64,000 nt of DNA. Source: Anaeromyces robustus (Eukaryota; Neocallimastigomycota; Neocallimastigomycetes; Neocallimastigales; Neocallimastigaceae). This document shows positions 24,755-39,304 of this stretch, one piece after another; the stretch's first letter is position 1; each line of letters opens with the position of its first letter. The stretch lies in NCBI GenBank assembly GCA_002104895.1, contig MCFG01000207.1, positions 56,139-120,138 of the forward strand. Direction: 5' to 3'. A model generated the notes under the pieces. That model was not told the origin of the DNA. It ran no database searches and saw only the letters and a list, made by a program, of their open reading frames with translations. The position numbers were made by a program, and so were the translations under genes.

Positions 24755-26781
24755 TAAATAATTAATACATTCTTTATATAGTAAATTGAAACAATAATAA
24801 AAATTTATAATTTATATAGTAAAATTTACCAGAAGAAAATTCAGAATATAACTGACTAACAGGTATAATATTAATTTCGGTTGGATAATAAAGATCTTGA
24901 TGATGATTCCATCTTAGCATAGCTTTATTTGAATATCTAATATCAAATAACATTATATAATTCTTTGTAGAGGCAACAATATGATTTATTAATTGAGGAT
25001 GTGGTGAACAAGCCGTAAATTGATCATTTGATAATGTATATATACTTTTCATCTTTGATTTACTCTTTATATAATAAATAATAAAATGATTACAATAATA
25101 TAATAAATATAATATTATTTAAATATATATATAAAATTGTAATTATAATAATATTTTTTTTATAATATGTAAAAACCAATAGTTCAAATAAAAATATTAT
25201 ATTTTATTATATAAAATATATAAAAAAATATTAATTACTCTTAAATCTAATAATTTTAATTGTTTTGTATTTATATAAGAAGCTAATTTAGGATGATTCA
25301 GATAGTCACAACGGTTAAATATATAAGTTTTATTATTATCTCCTTTTGAATAAATTGTTTGTAATCTTTATAATATAATATATATAAAAATAGGATATTA
25401 ATAATGATTAATTATATATTGATTGTTATTAATAAAAAAATAAAATTGAATAATCTACTTACTCATTTAATTCCAAATTATATGTATATAAAGAATTATT
25501 ACTATCCAAAATTAAAAAATCATGAGGTATATAAGAATTTTGAGATATATAACGAAATTGGTATTTATTATTATTTATATCTTTAATATATTGATATTTA
25601 AATTCAGGATTAATATTATTATCATTAATATCAATAATATTTTCATCATAATTATCAATATTCCCAATTTTTTCATTCAATTTTAAAAAACTAATTTTGG
25701 AAATTTGTCGAACAGCCATTAATATATCAGTATTATTTATTAAATACGGTTTTGTGATTTGTTTTATTGGGCTGGAAAAAGGAATAATCGTCGTTTTCTT
25801 TAATCTCAATGAAGTATTCAATAAATACTTATAAATTCTTGATATTGGTATAATAGCTGTTATATATTATATATATTATATATAATATAAAATAAGTTAT
25901 ATATAATATTAAATATGAAAATATGTATATAGATATAATAAAATATAAAAAAATATATATATATATTTTCTATGGATATAAATCAATAGAAAATATTATA
26001 ATTACATAAATCGGTTGATAATTCATTAGAAGGGAAAATAACATATTCATTTTTTTGTTCTGAATATGCTGTTTTAGTGTATGTAAAATGTTGAAAAACA
26101 TTTCCTTGAAAAATATCATTATCTTCATTTTGTATATTTTTATAAATGTCGTCTTCTGGTATATATTCATTTCCGTAATTATTATCAAAATAATTGGCCT
26201 ATTGGAAATATTAATATATTTTTTATAATTATTTAATACATGTATTTTATTAATAATACAAATAGTATTTATTTTTAAAAAAAAAAAAAAAAAAAAAATA
26301 TTTTATTATAAATATTTCGAAAATGAAATTTTTATGTACTTGTATAGCTGTATCTTTTGGGTTATATTTAAATTTCGATATTCGTTTTAAACATGGTTTA
26401 TAAATTTTTTCAGGTGATTTGATATTTTCAATTTTATTTTTAAATTTTATTTCTTATTTAATTTTTATAAATATATTAAAAAATATAAAAATATATAGGA
26501 AAATAATAAATAGTAAAAAAAAATTTTTTTTAATACAAATGGATTTCATTTCATTTTCAATAATTATAGTTATATAATTTATTTTTATTACAATATCAAT
26601 AAATTTAAATATACTATATACCTTTATCTATTTTAAAATCAGCGTTTAAAGAAAAATAATTAAACTTTTTCTTTGATAAAACATCATTATATATAACATT
26701 GCCATATTTTCCAAAATCAACTGAAAATGGGAACTCTGATGAATCAGGGAAAGTATAATCCGGAAATAATGAATTTTGCAT
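20901..26781 (-). CDS. Rrn6/TAF1C-like RNA polymerase I core-factor subunit
   Basis: Seven exons on the minus strand: 26622-26781, 26340-26452, 26006-26198, 25463-25856, 25239-25365, 24830-25064, 20901-24631. They join in phase to 1650 residues. Exon 6 could instead begin at 25052, dropping four codons. The N-terminal part (FSVDFGKYGNVIYND) and a WD-like middle match the Rrn6/TAF1C layout: DILMAVRQISKISFLKL, NHPKLASYINTKQLKLLDLR, HPQLINHIVASTKNYIMLFDIR, LRWNHHQD, then DIILTWNKYN. The C-terminus ends KKRKRRKYGF, like the basic ...GF ends of Rrn6 proteins. Exon 7 carries a Lys/Gly basic tract (nt 24120-24215) and a Gln-rich coiled-coil-like stretch (residues about 1235-1330). This makes the protein longer than most relatives. 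Expected role: rDNA promoter recognition with Rrn7 and TBP in the nucleolus. The exon 2 donor (GTACAT) is unusual. Exon structure is strong; family call moderate. Confidence 0.72.
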
Positions 26782-28011
26782 GAAATTTATTAAAAATTAA
26801 AAATCCAGTTTTTTTTCTTTTTTTAAAAATAAAATTATATATACGTATACATATATATTATTATATATTTTTAATTATTAACACATTAATAGCAATAAAA
26901 AAAATATTGTTTCAATTTCAAAAACTGGATTTTTGTTAATTATCCTTATAACTTTTTTTTCCTAATCACCAAAGCTTTTTTATTATTATATCTTATTCCC
27001 GTTAAGTAAATATAAAATATATTATAATTCTTTACAAAAAAAAAACACAAACTATAATATTTTTTATAACATTAGATTTTATTTTGATTTTAAATAATAA
27101 ATATTTTTTTCAAAATAATAATTCAAATTAAAAAAAAATAAAAATAAGAAATCTCTTTTAGACATATAAATTAATTATTATTAAAATTGTAACATTTAAC
27201 ATAGGAATTTTATATATTTATATAAAATATAAATTTTAATTTATTTATATATTATATAAATTTTTTTAATTTTTTTTTTTTTATAATTTACAATTTTAAA
27301 ATCGTACATATATTTTTTTGTATATATGATTGGCCTAATAAAAATATTATATATGATTAAAAAATCTCACAAAAAAAAAAAAAAAGAAATAAAGAAAGAA
27401 ATATATATACAACATATATCTATAATATAATAAGTAAAAACATAAAGCAATTCGAATGCTAAAAAATAAATATTATAATATTTTATAAATATCATTATAT
27501 TGAATATTTATAATTTTTTATAATTTACAATAAAATTATATATTTTGGTTATTATTAATAACAATAATTTTTCTATCATCACATAACAATAAAACTATGT
27601 ATAAATAACATATATTTTAATAAAGTCATTTGATATTAGTTATTAAACATGCATAATAAAATAGATTGTCAATAAAAACTATTTTATATGTAAAAAACAT
27701 AAAACATAAAAAACATAAAACATAATAAAAAAAACTTAATATAAAATTTTTATGTATCATGGAATGATATTATTGGATATATTGAATACGATTATATTTG
27801 TATTTTTACCTTTTTTAGAAATTATCACTCCTACTGAATAATAAGCCACAAGTTTTAAATAATAATGAATAAAACTTGTACATAAAATCCGTTTTACTTT
27901 CAAAAATAAATTTAATTTAATATTGAAATTGTCCTACAATGATTTTCACTTTTATAACAAAGTTTCACCGTATATTTTAATGATTATGATTATTATTGTT
28001 TTTTATTAATA

Positions 28012-28058
<47 letters not shown>

Positions 28059-28753
28059 TTTTAAATCATTAAGTTTTTTAATTTATTATATAATGATTAA
28101 TATATAATAAAACCAATTTAAAAAGGAAACTAAATAGGGTTTTTTTTTTTCTTTTTCTTTTTTTTTTTTTTTCTTTTTTTTTTTCTTTTATTCAAACAGT
28201 ATATAAAAAAGCAATAAAATAATTTTTACTTCGATAAAAAAAAAAACAATAATAAATTATCTAAAATATTAATTGTTTTTTATCTTTAAATAGAACAATT
28301 TAGAGAAAAAAAACAACTAAACATAAAAAAAAAAAAAAAAAAATTATCCAAATTATATAAAATATATCAAATATTATTTTTATAACCGAAAAGTAATATT
28401 AAAAAAGGATAATTTTAAAAATAAATATTTCAATACATTTTTTTAAAAAAAAAAAATAAAGAAGGTATATATATGTTAATACATAATGAATTAATAATAT
28501 AATTAATAAAATAAATATAAATAATTTATTTTATTTTTTATTTTTTATTTTTTATTTTTTTGATTTTCTTAATACTAATTTTTTTTTTTTTTTTTATGTA
28601 TATGTATATATATATTTCAATGTTAATTATTTATTTAAATATTATTATATAACTAAAATAATATCAATAATATTGATATAAACCAAATTAACAATCATGT
28701 TTAAATTTTATAATAAATAAATAAAATGTAAAATAAAAGAAATAATTACAAAC
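26782..28753. other. Divergent intergenic region
   Basis: About 2 kb between the divergent Rrn6-like and transporter genes, so it should hold both promoters. It contains TA runs, an AAT microsatellite (about 28016-28056) and T/C-rich tracts (28141-28195). No coding exon is recognised. Confidence 0.6.
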
Positions 28754-28953
28754 ATGGAAATTAAAACATTATTTTATCAATTCATTTACTTAGCTACCGG
28801 TTGCTTATCAACTATGATAACGGTAAATAATAGTAAAATTTTAAATAATAAAAAAAATTTACTCTAATATAAAAAAAAAATAAGTAGTAAAAAAAATAAT
28901 AATAAAAATACCAATTATACATAATTTATATTGAAATATTTAATAATTAATGA

Positions 28954-28990
<37 letters not shown>

Positions 28991-30972
28991 ATTATTATTA
29001 TTAAATTTTTATTCAATATTATATAATAACTAATATTTAGCAATATTTATTTTACGCTGGTGCTGCAGGTATTGTTATTTATATAGAAATAAATGAATGA
29101 ATAAATAATATTTATAATATTTTATTAAATTATATACTATATACTATATACTATAAATTCAATATTTTCTTTACCATATAATTGAATAATATATATTAAT
29201 ATTAATATATAAATATATATTAAAATTTGCTTATTCTTTAAACTATATATTAATGTTTTCCTTTTTTTCTTTTTTCTATTTTATAGAAAAGAAAACATAT
29301 TTAACAGTTTTAGCTCAATACTTTGCTATGACTCTCTCTATTTTTATCCCAATTAAGGATGATAGCAAAAAAGCTAAAGTTTCATTTTTCTCTAAGCCAA
29401 TGCATATTAAAAGAAATATTGTCATTGTAAAATATTAATTCTATTATATTAAATTATATACGATTTTAATTATTTTATTATTATTAATTAATTTTTATTA
29501 CATAAATTATAAAATGTTTTTTTTGTATTACATTAATTAATATGAACCAAAAATTTATTTATTAAATTTTTTTTAAATATAAAAGCTTAATTATTATTAT
29601 TATAACATTATAAAAAACTAATTAAAATTATATTATATACATAATTTGGCTATAGATTTCTTTAATTGATATTTTCGCTAATGTCATTTCAACATTTGGT
29701 ATGTTTTTAATTGGTTCTGGTATCTATCAAGTTATTCATTCTGCTATCGTCGTTTTTACTGCTATTTTATCTCGTACTTTCTTAAAAAAACAATTCACTA
29801 TTCAACAATGGATCTCTTTAATTGTAAAAATCTAATATATATATAATATTTATTAATATTATTTTAAGTATTAATAATTTAATTTAATTAATATTTTGGT
29901 AATAATGAAATTTATAGGTTATTACTGGTGGTTTATCATTAAGTGCTATTGGCCGTGGTAGTACTGCTACTGGTATTATGGGTACTATTGGTATTTCTGT
30001 TACAATTTTTGGAACCATTTGTTGTAAGTGTTTTAAATGTTTTATTTCAAAAAATCAAAACAGTATATATACATATCATATCAATTAATTATTATATATA
30101 TATATATATGGAAAAAAATTACTAATATATATATATAAATTAAATATTGAAAATTATATATAATTCTAAAAATAAATAAATAGATGCTATTATCTATGTA
30201 TTAAATGAAAGAATTCTTAAGGATCAAGATGGTCCAACACCTACTCAACACAGTGTTTGGGTTGGTACTTGTTCTACTACAATAATCTTTACATACATTT
30301 TATTCTTTGTTTATCCAACATTAGATATGAAAAAATCAATGATGAATGCCCCATTATATAGAAATGTACCAATGGTCAATGTTGTCTTAGCTTATGTAAG
30401 TTAAATTAATAATTATTATTAATTAATAAATTAATTATATTAAAAAAACTTTTTTTTATTATATAACAATTATTATTAATTAATAAATTGATTATATAAA
30501 AAAAAATTTTTTTAATATATACCTTCATATATATATTTCATATACTGAATTATTTTAATATATTCTTTTTTAAATTATATAATAATAATAATTTTTTTCT
30601 TAATTAATAGGTTACTTTAGTTTTATCTCACTTCCTTCACTCCTACACCTACTTTGTTTTATTAGGAAAAAGTGGTGCCGTCACTACTGGTGAATATCAA
30701 TAAATTTATATATACATATATATTTATAAATGTTTAAACAAAATATTAACTATATATAATGTAAAATAATCATAGGTGTTATTAACTCCATTCGTGCCGT
30801 ATCAGTCTTTTTCCTTAGTTCTGCTCTTTACTGTCGTGATGATATTAGTCAATGTTTCACAAAACCAAAGGTAGCTTCTTGTGTTGTTGTCGTTGTTGGT
30901 ATTTTATTATACTCTTACTTCTCATCTAAAGCACAACAACAACAACAACTCAAGGCCAAGAAAAAGGAATAA
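28754..30972 (+). CDS. DMT-superfamily (SLC35-type) membrane transporter
   Basis: Eight exons: 28754-28822, 29041-29068, 29287-29426, 29656-29823, 29918-30023, 30184-30395, 30611-30689, 30776-30972. They join in phase through GT-AG introns to 332 residues. The protein is hydrophobic with about ten membrane segments. It has drug/metabolite-transporter features: IYQVIHSAIVVFTAILSRTFL followed by QQWISLIVITGGLSLSAIG, and a second half with TICYAIIYVLNERIL and GVINSIRAVSVFFLSSALYC. The Lys-rich end (KAKKKE) could be an ER/Golgi retrieval signal. The probable role is nucleotide-sugar or metabolite exchange in the Golgi, ER or vacuole; the substrate is not readable. Exon 2 is only 28 bases. The coding sequence is clearly richer in C and G than the introns. 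Confidence 0.85.
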
Positions 30973-33408
30973 ATGCATTTGATAAAGAATAAATAAATAA
31001 ATCAAAAATAATATAATAACAAAAAAAAAAAAAATAAATTAATATAATAATATAATATAATCATTATATTATTAACAATTTTAAATTTTAATAATTTATT
31101 TATTTAATAATTTAAAAAAAAATTAAAAAAAAAATTAAAAAAAAAATTAAAAAAAAATTAAAAAAAAAATTAAAAAAAAAATAATCTTTAATTTTAATTA
31201 TTCATGTTTATTTTTTTTTTTTTTATATATTCTAGATAATTTATTAAAAATTAAATAATAATAAAATAAAAATTAATAATATATAAAAAAATAAAAAAAT
31301 TATAAAAAAACTGGTATATTTCTTATTTTATTTATTTATTTATTTTTTTTCAATTTTTTAATTTTATATATAATTTTCCATTATATTTTTGTACAAAATA
31401 TTAACATTGATGAGATCTTTCACACGACCTTAAGATTTCATGCTTTTTAACTTTGACAAAAAGTATCACTAACTTGATATTTATTTATAATAATTGTTGT
31501 GTAAGTTATTGTAATAATAATTACAAATTAAAATGTGGCTTCTATTTTAATTTAATACAATATAATAGTTTCAAAATTATATCAAATGAGTTTTAAATAT
31601 CAATGAATTATATTATATATATCATTGGTTATATAATATGCTTTCTAATATTGAAGCATTGTGTAATCATTTATTATTAAATAATAGGTATTTCATTAAA
31701 TATATATGCTTTTTGGACTATTTAGTAATAACATTCAAATAATTTAAATTTTATAAAATCTTTTAGTATTTATGTTTAAATTATGGCTTGAATATTTAAA
31801 TTAATACAATATATTTCAATAATTTTGACATTTATTATTTCATATGACTTCACATTCTTAATAAAATTAAAAAATTTTTTTTTCTTAAAGAATATTCCAA
31901 ATTTCTCCATTTAAAAAAAAAAAAAAAAAGTTTTAAACTTTTTTTTGTATAAATGTATATTACATATTTTTAATAAAAAAAATATTTTATATAATTAAAA
32001 TTTTAAAATGTATATTACAAAATAATAGGTAATAACACTCAAATCAAATAGCAACTAATAATAATTTTTCAATATAATCTTTACTAATACTTTTAATGTT
32101 TATATATATTTATATAATTATTCATATGTATATATACAATTTTTTAATTTTTTCTTATATCTTTCTTTTTATTTTATTTTAATTATAATCTTTTTTTTTA
32201 TCATTTGACTGTGTAACTAAATTTCAAATATTTTATATTATTTGATCTAAAAAGTATGACAAATATATATAATATACAAATTATTATCTATCAAATATCA
32301 TAAATAATAAATAAATAATATTAACAGTTAAACAAAAATATATTAAATTTTTATTATTGTATATTTATTTTTTATTTTTAGTATATTATGTCTCGCAGTA
32401 TTAAAATCACCCACAAATTTTTAAATGATAAATTGATAAAATGATAAAATGATAAATTGATAAAATGATAAATTGATAAAATGATAAAATGATAAAAAGA
32501 AATATAAAAAATTACAAATATATTTATATATAATTACATCATTTATAGTATTAAAAAACACTGTATATTCTTTTAATATAATATTATAATATTAACATAA
32601 TGTCATATTTATACAAATGATTATTATTTTTTTTTATCATTATTATTTAATTATTACATTATTATATCCGTTAAAAAATATTAATTATTATTTAACTATA
32701 TATTATCTTATATTTCTGTCTTATTACAAAAAAACAATTAAAATGTAAAAAAATAAAAATAATATCATAAAATCTTTTTAATATATAATATCAATAAATA
32801 AATAATAATCATAAAAACAAAACAAAAACTTTAATATATATTAAAAAGATATTTGCTACAGAATATTTTAGTATTTTAACACTTTAAATAAAATAAAAAA
32901 TACTTAAATATATTATTAAACTTTATCTTGGTGTTAATAAGTTTATTAATAAATATATATATATTTTTAAAAAATTAATATTACTTTAATTAATACCAAA
33001 AATTTTATATCAATGATTTTATTTTAAATTTAATTTTATATATTAAAATTTAAAAATAAAATAAAAAAAAATGATTAAATTTTATATTTAATATAAATAT
33101 AATAAAAAAAATTTATATATAATAAAATAATTAAAGAAAAGATTTTAACATAGATTCCTTCTCAAATAAAATTTAAATTAAAATAATAATAATAATAATA
33201 ATAAATATTCTACATTAAATAAAAATATATTGAAAAATAATTAAAATTTATTTAATTTATAATAATATCATAACATAATATAAAATACAATTAATAAATT
33301 TTAAATATAACAATACAATATAAATACATGATTTTATAATTTTTACTTTTTTTCTTTTTTTTTAATTTATTAATATTTAATATTTAATATCTAATTTTAA
33401 TCTTGTAA
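30973..33408. other. Intergenic region, 2.4 kb
   Basis: Starts with an AAAAAATT-type repeat after the transporter stop (about 31105-31180). About 31390-31700 is less biased and non-repetitive, with no ORF. A TTGATAAAATGATAAA minisatellite lies at about 32423-32496. No gene is recognised. Confidence 0.55.
32423..32496. repeat. Short minisatellite of TGATAAA units
   Basis: Alternating AAATTGATAA and AAATGATAA units repeat about eight times. Non-coding. Confidence 0.75.
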
Positions 33409-34126
33409 ATGTCAGAGACAGATATTAGTAGTTCAACCCTTTTATTAAATGATAATGATTCAAAAAATAGAAATTTTCATAAAGCTTTTCGTAAGAAGGG
33501 AATACCAAGTAATGAAGTTGTAATAGACAGTTAGTATATCAAATTCTTTATGAAATTAATAATTATTATAAATAAAATATATATATAAGTATATCATTTA
33601 TAAAAGAATAATTGAATAATGAAACTAAAATTATATCTTATTTTAATATTAATTTATTTTATTTTATTTTATTTTATATTGTTTTGTTTTATTTTATTAT
33701 GCTTTAAAAAATTGAATTAACTTTTTTTTTTATTTTATAAATAATAATCAAAAATAAAAGGATATTCTTGTGCTCTTCAAATAGACTTGTTATTGTTACA
33801 AGGTTTTTTATATGTTACCCAAAACTATTTTTGTTACTACAGTAATGTTGTAGGATTTATACATCAAGTTGTTATCCCGCTTTCAAAAGTAAAATGTATA
33901 TTAAAAAAGAATGCTGCATTGGTAGTACCAAACGCCATTCAAATTGATACTAAAACAGGCGAAAGTTATTTCATGTTATCATTTATAAATCGTGATAGTG
34001 TTTATAATCAATTAACATCTTTATTGGAAAGTTATAAGGTAATTAAAAAAATAAATTTTTATAAGTTTTTTTTTTTTTATCTTAATAGTAATAATTAAAT
34101 AATAATAATAATGATATTAATATTAA

Positions 34127-34178
<52 letters not shown>

Positions 34179-35172
34179 AATAAACATATTTAACTTTTCT
34201 AATTTAAGTATAGTACACAAATGTATTAATTTATTTTATATATATATATATATACTTATCATTTCATCAATTTGTATTATTATTTTTATAAATAATTTAA
34301 AGAAAAATCATAGAGCAAGTTTATTAGTAAAGAAAAGTCTACACGATTCGGATAAAGCTTCTGGAGGATTGAAATTACAGAGAGCAGCAAATTTATCAAA
34401 AAGTTATGATAGTAATTTAAACGAAAGAAAGCCTGAAAATAATAAACAAAAAAATGCAAGATTCTTTGAAGATGATATAATTAAGAATGGTAAGAATGAT
34501 AATGAAGATGATGAAATTAAAAAAAGTAAGTTATCCAAATACAGAAGAGTCAATTCAACACCAATAATTTCACCTGACAGTTCCCCTAAATCAAATACTG
34601 TATCACGAACATTTACAATTAATTTTAAAGATAAAAAGTATAATAATAATAATGATAATGATAATGAGAATAATAGTAATAATAATAGTAATTCCTTCAA
34701 AAAACATCATCATCATACTAGTTATTCAAAAAATCATATGTTAAAAAGAGAAAATAGTGGTTTAGATGAAAATGATCCTTGGGATGAAGATGAGAAAGTT
34801 CAAAATGTAGTTATATTCCCAAAATATATTCCAAAAATAAGGACAATGAAAGAATATCGAATTATAAAAATTTTATTTATTATTGGTATAATAATAATTG
34901 TATTAAGTCTTTATCTTCAATTAAAAGCTGCTTCTTTATCAAGAGAGTTAAAAAAAATACAAAAAAATTCAGATTTATCAAATAATGATTCTTCCTTTGA
35001 TTTTCTATCTTATATCAATACTTATACTAATAATAATGATGATGATGATAATAAAAAAAAATATGATAATAAAAAAATATTGGAAAATTTGAATAAATTA
35101 AGTAAAGAATTAGGATTGACTATACCACAACTATTAAGTATTGATTGGGATGAATATGAAGTTATAAATTAA
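33409..35172 (+). CDS. GRAM-domain protein with C-terminal transmembrane segment
   Basis: Exons 33409-33529, 33761-34038 and 34303-35172 join in phase to 422 residues; the first donor is GTTAGT. Joining exons 1 and 2 gives IDRYSCALQIDLLLLQGFLYVTQNY, the opening of a GRAM domain (about 41-133), with VVIPLSKVKCILKKN and ALVVPNAIQI. Residues about 134-310 are a disordered, Asn-, Ser- and Lys-rich linker. A transmembrane helix (about 320-342, ILFIIGIIIIVLSLYL) and a short charged tail follow. GRAM plus a single C-terminal anchor resembles GRAMD2/Aster/Lam-type tethers at ER-plasma membrane contacts. No StART-like sterol domain is present, so a lipid-binding tether role is more likely than sterol transfer. 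Confidence 0.85.
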
Positions 35173-35230
35173 ATTTAGTATTAAATTAAATAAAAATTTG
35201 TTTTAAAAGTAAATGAAATTATGAACAAAG

Positions 35231-35268
<38 letters not shown>

Positions 35269-35656
35269 CATATTTTAATAACTGTTATTATTATTATTTT
35301 ATGATTATGATTATTATAATTATTAATAAGGAAGTAATAGAGTCCAAATTACTTTCATAATGATCAAGTTTATTAAAACTCTATTTTATGATTAAGCTTT
35401 TTAGGTTCAAAGTTTTTTCTACTTATTAAATTTTGAAGTGAAAAAAATTCAATGTTTTATATATACTGATTTTTTTTAATAAGGTATTTTCAATAATAAA
35501 GTGTTAATTATTTAATTATTGATAAGAAAAAATTTTAATTTAATTAGTACAATATGATATTGATAAACAACCTTTAAAAAAAAATAAGCAAAGATTTATA
35601 TGCTTAAAAAAAAAAAAGATTTATATGCTTGGGGAGAATAACAATCTCTCAACTGT

Positions 35657-35739
35657 TAAATTATTGATATGTAATACACTTTATATTAATATATATTTAT
35701 ATATATAAATATAAAGAGTATTACATATCAATAATTCAA
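35657..35739. repeat. Long hairpin (inverted repeat about 30 bp per arm)
   Basis: The left arm includes ATTGATATGTAATAC and the right arm its exact reverse complement, GTATTACATATCAAT. Pairing continues inward through ACTTTATATT / AATATAAAGA and outward through AAATT / AATTC. The centre is TA-rich. It is MITE-like or a structured RNA signal; no ORF. Confidence 0.7.
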
Positions 35740-35845
35740 TTCAAAGATGTTATAAAAATGAAAACAAAATAAAGAAATAAATAAATAAATAAGTATATTG
35801 AAAAAATTATAATACAAAAATAAAATAATAATATTAGAACTTAAA

Positions 35846-35878
<33 letters not shown>

Positions 35879-36263
35879 ATAATATATGAATAATATGAAT
35901 AAATAATAATAATAATAATTATTATAAAAAATTAATGCAAATAATAATATTTATATAATATTAATATATATGTTTTAATTATCAATTTATTACTTTTATA
36001 TGTATTATCAATCTTCAAAAAATTAAATCATATTATATCTAATGATTTAATTATACCATATTAATCCTAATATAATCAAATAAATGAAAATATAAAAATA
36101 TAATACAAAATAAAATGAATATTTATACAATATAGATTTTTAAAATATATATTATTGCAATGATTATATCTATTAAAAACATAAATTATATTATATTAAT
36201 ATCTATTTAATAAAATTAAAATAAAAAAAAAAATATAGATGTAAAAGAAATAAATAAAAAGTA

Positions 36264-36366
36264 TATAAAATAAAATAAAATAAAATAAAATAAAATAAAA
36301 TAAAATAAAATAAAATAAAATAAAATAAAATAAAATAAAATAAAATAAAATAAAATAAAATAAAAT
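36264..36366. repeat. AAAAT pentanucleotide microsatellite
   Basis: About 20 nearly perfect TAAAA units in a row. Confidence 0.9.
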
Positions 36367-37017
36367 GAAATGAAAAAAATTCGAAATATATATTACTATT
36401 TTTCTATACTTTAAATAAAAATATCCATATTTTATGATGATATATTATATTTTTAAATAAATACATCTATAAAACTTTTTGTTTTAATTCTAGAATATCT
36501 TAAAATATTTTTCTCTATTTATGTATTTATTTTAATTTAAATTTAATTTAGTAATATGTTTACTAATTCAAATTTATTTTTATATAAGTACAAAAAAAAA
36601 AAAAAAAAAAAAAAAAAGCTATATCAAAAAGCAATGTAAACTTTATATATATTATAATTATTTCATAACTCATATAAAAAATAATATTAATATTAATTTA
36701 TGACAGACTTTATTATATAAATAAAAAATCATCAACAGTTAATTTACATTAATATATGCATAAAGTTAGAATTAATGATAAATAATACAAAGAATAATAA
36801 CTAAAGAATTTAAATTAAAATAACACTTTTCATGTTATTAATAATAATTATCATGATTATTATTATTATTATTATAAATTATTATTATTATTAATTATTA
36901 TTATTATTATTATTAATTATTATTATTATTATTATTAATTATTATTATTATTATTATTAATTATTATTATTATTATTAATTATTATTATTAACTATTATT
37001 AATTATTATTATTATTA

Positions 37018-37098
<81 letters not shown>

Positions 37099-38847
37099 GT
37101 TGGTGTTGTTGAATAAAAAAAATAATAATAACTAAGTAAATTAATTTAAAATAAAGTAATGAAATTTTATGTTTATTAAGTTGTCTTGCATAATTAAGAT
37201 TTTATCCAAAATAAGCAATTATAAAAGTACCAATATCCGCTTGAATAAAAAAAAAATAATTTATGAAAAGCTTAAATTACTTTAAAAACTTTTTTGTAAA
37301 TTTCATCAAAAGTTAAGTATTTTAATAGTTATAATATGAAGCATTGATTTCTACATTAATAAAATAATTAGCGTGTTCTTTGAAATTAGTATTAAAGCAC
37401 ATTTTTAAATAAAATTCTTTGAAATAATTTCATATCCTTTTTTAAATTATATAACATATATAATTATTTATTATCATCTTTTTTTTTATGAATAATATAA
37501 TAATATTAATATTAATAAAAATTATAAATAATATTTAGAGTTAATTACATCTATAATTAAATATTAAATTAAAATTTTATATAATCTAAATAATCATATT
37601 TTTATTTAAACTATGAATCTTTAGAATTTATATAGTTTTAAAAAATATTTTCTTTTTCTTCAAAAAAAACAAAGTGTATTAAAGTTTTTGTATATATTAT
37701 ACATTCTTTCCAAATAATAAGGAAAGAACTTCAAAATAAAAATAATAATTTTTTATGTTTTTTACACTATTATTTAAGAATTTTTTCTATTTCTTTTTGT
37801 GTTATTTATTATAATTATACATAGTTAAATTTAAAGTACAAAAAGAAATTTGAAGAAGTTCCTATAGTTTATTTTAATGAAATATAAAAAATAATTAATA
37901 TATATATGTATAAGAAAAATGATATTAATATCATAATGTTAATTTAAATTATAATCTTAATTATTATTAAAACTTATCCTTAATTTAAATTTTTTTTATG
38001 TTATTTAATATAATGATTAATGAAAGAATTAGAAAAAAAAAATTTTTATTCTTAATCATATACTATAAAACATACTTTAAATTATCAATGTATATTATTC
38101 TTTATATATATATATATTTACTAAGCATATCTTATTAATAATAAATTTGTAAAAATAATATTATTTTATATAATATTCATATTAAAACAATAGTATTATA
38201 GTATATCTGAAATGACATACATTACTTTTTATAAATAGATGTTTATTAATAATAAAAGTTTTAATTTTTTTTCATATAAAACAAATTTTTAATAATAAAA
38301 TATTCTAATTTCTTAATTTTTATTTTAACTTTTAATTAAAAGATTTTATTATTATTTTAAAAAGTAAAATACATGATTAAAAATATTAATTAATACTATA
38401 TATTACATCTAAAGATTAAAAAAATAATTTATTATAATTTTATATATAAAAACAATACATATTTATAAAATATAAATATGCTTATTCTAATTATTACTTA
38501 TCTATTTATTTTATTTATTTTTTATTTTTAATTTTTTTTTTTTTTTTTATTTTTTCAATTTATGTATAAATTTAATCTATAAAGAACATGTGGTAATGTT
38601 AATCTTATCTATTTAGTTATTAATTAACAAAAATAATAAAAAGTTTATTTTATTTTGTTCTTTTCCATTTTAATGTAATTAATTTATAAGTATATAATTT
38701 AAAAAAGAAAATAACAATATATAAATTTAAATAAAAAAAAAATTAAATGAAAATAAATAAATAACAATAACAATAAAAAGAACAAAAATTATACACTGTA
38801 GAAAAAAATGTATGATATTAAAATAGATTAAAAAAAGAATTAAAAAT

Positions 38848-39033
<186 letters not shown>

Positions 39034-39134
39034 ATCAATTACTCATCTTTAAAATTATTTAATTATCACTGATTTACAATTAATAAATAAATTCATCCTT
39101 AATTATTCATTGGATTACATTATTATTGTTATTA

Positions 39135-39168
<34 letters not shown>

Positions 39169-39304
39169 AAATATATATAAAAAATATTAGTATTTTTTTA
39201 TTCATTCTAATTATTTTTTATTCATTTATTCATTTTATTCGTTTATTTATTTATTTATATATGAACTTTTTTTTTTTTTTTTTTTAAATTTTAATTTATA
39301 ATAA

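Noticed and set aside
26334-26339. Rejecting Rrn6-like exon 2 because of its GTACAT donor
   Set aside because: It is the only GT that keeps the frame and joins in phase to exon 3, so I kept the join but mark it as the weakest one.
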